Source: CALAEC01 sp050692915 (GTDB taxonomy: Bacteria > Actinomycetota > UBA4738 > CALAEC01). From it: a stretch of DNA of 63,886 nucleotides. The notes under the pieces were generated by a model. That model saw only the letters and a list, made by a program, of their open reading frames with translations. It had not been told where the DNA came from and did no database searches. The stretch lies in NCBI GenBank assembly GCA_050692915.1, contig JBOGVU010000005.1:1-63886 (forward strand), written 5' to 3'. Made by a program: the position numbers and the translations under genes. Shown here piece after piece: positions 61,018 through 63,886 of the stretch (the first letter of the stretch is position 1; each line of letters opens with the position of its first letter).

Positions 61018-61859
61018 AAGTCCGGCTCGCGGCCGTCCAGCCTCACAGCGGGATGCAGGAGGACGAGCATCGCAACGCGGCCGACGCCCTGAACTGGCTG
61101 GATGCAGCGGCGGACGCCGGAGCCGACCTGGTCCTGTTCCCGGAAGGGTACCCAGGCCCGACAAACCCGGCGAACCACTACGACGCCTTCAGCGGTCTTG
61201 CCGAGCGGGCGGCTCGGCACCGTCTGCATGTCGTAGCGAGCCGAATCGAGCCGGCGGACGGCTCGCGGCACCACATGACGCTCCACCTGATCGGAGACGA
61301 TGGAAGCACCATCGGCGTCTACCGGCGCATGGTCCCGACGGGCCCGTACATCTATCACGACATAGATGCCTGGAAGTTCGACTACGTCGAGGGCTCGGGC
61401 GAGCTCCCGCTGTTCGACACGCGCCTAGGGCGGATTGGGCTTCAGGTGTGCAGCGAAGTCTACGCTTCCGAGTCGTCTCGGGTGCTAGCCCTTAAGGGCG
61501 CGGACCTCATCTTGTACCCCGCCGGTGGGGCGATCAACGAGCTCCTGCCTTCCTGGCGCACCATGGTATGGGCCAGGGCCATCGAGAACCTGGTCTTCAC
61601 TGCCGCCACTCAGAACCTCTACTTCGAGGAAGAGGAAGGGGTCGGAACCATCGCCGGGCCCGAGGAGGTCCTGGCCGAATCTACGGAGGCGGGCCTGTTC
61701 GTGGCGGATCTCGATCTCGAAAGGCTGGAGTTCCTGCGGAGCGAGGACGAACGCATCGAGTTCCCCAAACGCTATCGCACGATGCCGGGCATCTGGCGGT
61801 GGCGGCGTCCGGAGCTGTACGGTCCGCTCGTGGATCGACAGGAGCCGTCAGACGGTTAG
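61014..61859 (+). CDS. Nitrilase-superfamily protein, copy B, with altered catalytic Lys
   Basis: 281 residues from ATG 61014. Glu44 (LFPEGYPGP) and Cys146 (LQVCSEVYAS) of the triad are in place. The position of the catalytic Lys, normally YRK, reads YRRMVPTG (Arg105). The rest of the fold is well kept (ADLILYPAGGAINE). It may have altered or lost activity, or use another Lys. Copy A retains all three residues. The ACMSD-like gene starts within its last codons. Confidence 0.83.
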   Translation: MKVRLAAVQPHSGMQEDEHRNAADALNWLDAAADAGADLVLFPEGYPGPTNPANHYDAFSGLAERAARHRLHVVASRIEPADGSRHHMTLHLIGDDGSTIGVYRRMVPTGPYIYHDIDAWKFDYVEGSGELPLFDTRLGRIGLQVCSEVYASESSRVLALKGADLILYPAGGAINELLPSWRTMVWARAIENLVFTAATQNLYFEEEEGVGTIAGPEEVLAESTEAGLFVADLDLERLEFLRSEDERIEFPKRYRTMPGIWRWRRPELYGPLVDRQEPSDG

Positions 61860-62871
61860 CGACGGCACCATTGACGTCCACTCCCACCTTTTCCCCCGCT
61901 GGTATTTCGACCGGCTGAAGAAACGCGACGCCGTGCCGTTCGTATCGGAGGCGGACGACGGCGAGCGCTTCTTCCTCCTCGAGCATGAGCGCCCGGACCG
62001 TGGCCGCCCGCTCACAGAGGCGTTCTGGGAGATCGAGCCGAAGCTCGCGTTCATGGACCGCGAGGGCATCGCCCAGACCGTCCTGACGATGGGGAATCCG
62101 TGGCTCGACCCATTCGATGCCCGGGAGGGGGTCAGGATGTCGGACCGGCTGAACGAGGAGTTCGCCACTCTAGCCTCCCGGACTAGCGGCCGAATCCTCG
62201 GGCTGGGCGTCCTTCCGAACGCTGCGCCGAGCACCGCAGCAGCGATCATACGAGCCATCGGCTCCGAGCCCAGCCTTTTCGGCGTGGTGGCCGGGGCTCA
62301 GATCTGCGGACAATCGTTCGACGAACCGGCCCTGGACGCGGTGTGGGCGGCGCTGGCTGATGCTCGGGTTCCGCTGTTCCTCCATCCTCGGTGCGGCATT
62401 GCGCTCGAGACGCTCGGTGGATATGGGTCGATGCTGCCGGTGGCCGTCGGCTTCCCAATGGAGACAACGGCGGCGCTGGCCCGCCTGTTGTTTGGCGGGA
62501 TACTCCATCGCCACCCGGGCCTCCGCCTGATCGCCGCCCACGGCGGCGGTGCAATCACGATGCTGGCGGCACGCATCGACGCGCTGTGGCGAGCGGCGGC
62601 CTCGTTCCGCAACCGGGTCAGCACTCCCCCGTCCCAGACGCTTCGGCACCTGTACGTAGACGCGCTGCTCTACGACCCGGAGCCAATGCGCCTCGCGGCC
62701 GCTGTCGTTGGGGCCGATCGGATGCTGTTCGGCACGGATCATCCGTACGATATCGCCGACCCTGCTCGGAATTTGGCGGCTATCCGCGCCGCAATCCCTA
62801 TGGAGCATCACGTCAAGGTCCTCGGAGGCACCGCTAGGCAGGTGCTGAGCCTCCCGGCGCCGGGAAGGTGA
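61852..62871 (+). CDS. ACMSD-like amidohydrolase, copy B, with apparent ACG start
   Basis: 339 residues from ACG 61852, 7 bases after AGGAG; no in-frame ATG, GTG or TTG lies near. The start gives VSDGTIDVHSHLFP, matching the N-terminus of copy A. Metal residues are in IDVHSHLFPRWY, LFLHPRCG, LIAAHGGG and FGTDHPYD. It is the second gene in the window with ACG at the ideal start position. Copy A is 333 residues. Its stop overlaps a following GTG. Confidence 0.8.
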   Translation, partial: TVSDGTIDVHSHLFPRWYFDRLKKRDAVPFVSEADDGERFFLLEHERPDRGRPLTEAFWEIEPKLAFMDREGIAQTVLTMGNPWLDPFDAREGVRMSDRLNEEFATLASRTSGRILGLGVLPNAAPSTAAAIIRAIGSEPSLFGVVAGAQICGQSFDEPALDAVWAALADARVPLFLHPRCGIALETLGGYGSMLPVAVGFPMETTAALARLLFGGILHRHPGLRLIAAHGGGAITMLAARIDALWRAAASFRNRVSTPPSQTLRHLYVDALLYDPEPMRLAAAVVGADRMLFGTDHPYDIADPARNLAAIRAAIPMEHHVKVLGGTARQVLSLPAPGR

Positions 62872-63490
62872 GTTCGACTCGGCTCCCCGATCGCCTTTCT
62901 TGGCAGGGCATCCAGCGCGTGGCAGTCGTCGGGGAGGGCCGGGTGGCCGAGGAACTCGCCGGGCCGCAGAGGGAGGACTCGAGGTCAGCCGGCCCCGCCG
63001 CAGCCGACGTGGTGCTGAAAGGCCGGCTCAGAGAGCCCGGCCGCCAAGCGTAGGATGCTCGCCGGGATCGGAGAGCGGTGCGGGCCGGAGGTCCGGCGCT
63101 CACGCTGACCCGAGCCCAGCCGTGCTCCCCTTGCGGTCCGCGCACCCGGCCGGCTGCTCGGCTTCAACCGCGCTCCCTCGCTCGCCGCGACCCGCACCGT
63201 CGAGGGCGCATGGCACCCGGCGACCGACTGTTTCCGTCCCGGAGCGCGCCTGCCTGCTGTAGCGTCTGCTCGGCAAGACCCCAATCCTCTGTGGTGACCG
63301 GGCGGGGCTGATCGCCGCTCGCATGAGGCTTACTTACCTCAGCGATGCCGTCCGGTTGCTCGTGTCGTCCCCCGACCTCGATCGCCGGTCCGTGGACACG
63401 GCCATGCGCCTCGGGGAGCGGCCGCCACGAGGGCCGTTCGAGGTCACCGACCATATCGCGTCAGTCGCGGGTCCCGCTGGGGATCCATAG
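62868..63490 (+). pseudogene. Decayed 3-hydroxyacyl-CoA dehydrogenase-like gene
   Basis: GTG 62868 overlaps the ACMSD stop and begins a Rossmann start (IQRVAVVGEGRVAEELA). It stops at 63053. Further homologous pieces in other frames are GRLLGFNRAPSLAATRTVE near 63150-63200, then, after a TAG, LGKTPILCGDRAGLIAARM near 63266-63330 and SVDTAMRLGERPPRGPFE near 63395-63445, the typical C-terminal dehydrogenase domain. The pieces are in order and in several frames, so the gene is broken by frameshifts and a stop. The final stop is at 63488-63490. Confidence 0.6.
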
Positions 63491-63669
63491 ACTGGTCGAC
63501 GGGCCTCCCAGGGCACCCGGCCCGCCCGGCACGCCTACGCAGGTGGCCGATCTTGGACGAGGTTCACGGGGCAGCTCAGGTCAACCGCTCGGCCCTGCGA
63601 GCCAGCCCTTTCGGACGAGGAAGATCGACTTCCAGCTCACTCATAGTCTCATCGAGGCGACCGGGCCGA

Positions 63670-63886
63670 CTACCGTCCCCGCTCCAACTCCGCCAAGTAC
63701 CTGGCAGCGGTCGCCTCGCCGATCCCGAGTTCCCGCGCGATGACGGCCGGGGCCCGAGTCTCACGTTCCCGAGATACGCGAGCCACAGCCTTCAGCGTGG
63801 CGGCGTGGAATGAACCCTGCGCTTCCGTGCGAGAGGCGCTCATTCGCTGGCGCTGCTTCAACCGCCGGATCCTCTGCCGTTCGGCC
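63670..63886 (-). CDS. C-terminal part of a small helix-turn-helix protein, cut by the window edge
   Basis: 72 codons are visible, open to the right edge. The end reads APAVIARELGIGEATAARYL, a helix-turn-helix-like arrangement, and the rest is basic. I cannot assign a family. It could belong to a recombinase-associated regulator. Confidence 0.4.
   Translation of the reverse strand, partial: AERQRIRRLKQRQRMSASRTEAQGSFHAATLKAVARVSRERETRAPAVIARELGIGEATAARYLAELERGR

Noticed and set aside
1..63886. CRISPR arrays, rRNA genes or phage structural genes
   Set aside because: No regular spacer-repeat pattern, rRNA-like segments or phage morphogenesis proteins were seen.

Overview
The window is high-GC DNA with dense, often overlapping genes, many GTG starts and ATGA/GTGA stop-start overlaps. 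A MarP-type membrane serine protease, a MauE-like protein, a fused acetyl-CoA-carboxylase-type carboxyltransferase and IclR/PucR regulators point to Actinomycetota or a close high-GC Gram-positive relative. No marker in the window fixes the class.

Positions 1-11.1 kb look like ordinary chromosome. They hold a MauE-like protein cut by the window edge, a secreted RTX-repeat protein, MarP, a glycogen-debranching-type glycosidase, and a tight minus-strand run argS > GNAT > hom > thrC > thrB, with a lone receiver-domain protein beside argS and then tRNA-Arg(CCG). The 3' end of a large serine recombinase lies against that tRNA and marks the start of accessory DNA.

From 11.65 to about 63.5 kb almost everything is nitrogen-compound catabolism. 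Block C (11.65-27.5 kb) has two acetamidase/formamidase proteins, an APC permease, an IclR regulator, an allantoinase-like cyclic amidohydrolase, a D-aminoacylase-like protein, an Asp/Glu racemase, a DUF1989 protein, a complete ribose-type ABC transporter, an ornithine-cyclodeaminase-like protein and an isochorismatase-fold amidase. A junction follows (27.6-28.8 kb) with a truncated response regulator, a 3' half of tRNA-Arg(ACG) and the decayed tail of a DUF1116 gene, then an intact DUF2877 gene. A lower-GC operon (29.6-34.0 kb) holds a permease, a carboxyltransferase, a HAD phosphatase and an amidase. Block A (34.4-40.9 kb) is a plus-strand operon of dihydropyrimidinase-like protein, isochorismatase-fold amidase, cyclase, nitrilase-fold protein, cupin, cytosine-deaminase-like protein and ACMSD-like amidohydrolase. 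A NitT/TauT-type ABC transporter (40.9-43.6 kb), a PucR regulator, MocA/XdhC maturation proteins, a substrate-binding lipoprotein and a three-subunit molybdenum hydroxylase (48.6-52.3 kb) follow. A second PucR faces block B (54.1-62.9 kb): FdrA, DUF1116, cyclase, dihydropyrimidinase-like protein, DUF1989, ABC ATPase, nitrilase-fold protein and ACMSD-like protein. The right edge holds a decayed 3-hydroxyacyl-CoA dehydrogenase.

Taken together the genes suggest uptake of an N-heterocycle or cyclic amide, hydroxylation or deamination, ring opening, amide or carbamoyl cleavage, and carbamoyl transfer by an FdrA/DUF1116/DUF2877 (oxamate-carbamoyltransferase-like) complex. The substrate is not evident. 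Urate oxidase, allantoicase, urease, urea carboxylase and carbamate kinase are not seen. Points of special note are the three-way split of the FdrA complex with a hidden DUF1116 pseudogene, three matching operator-like palindromes suggesting an IclR regulon, two genes whose best start codon is ACG, and two parallel copies of a ring-opening hydrolase module.
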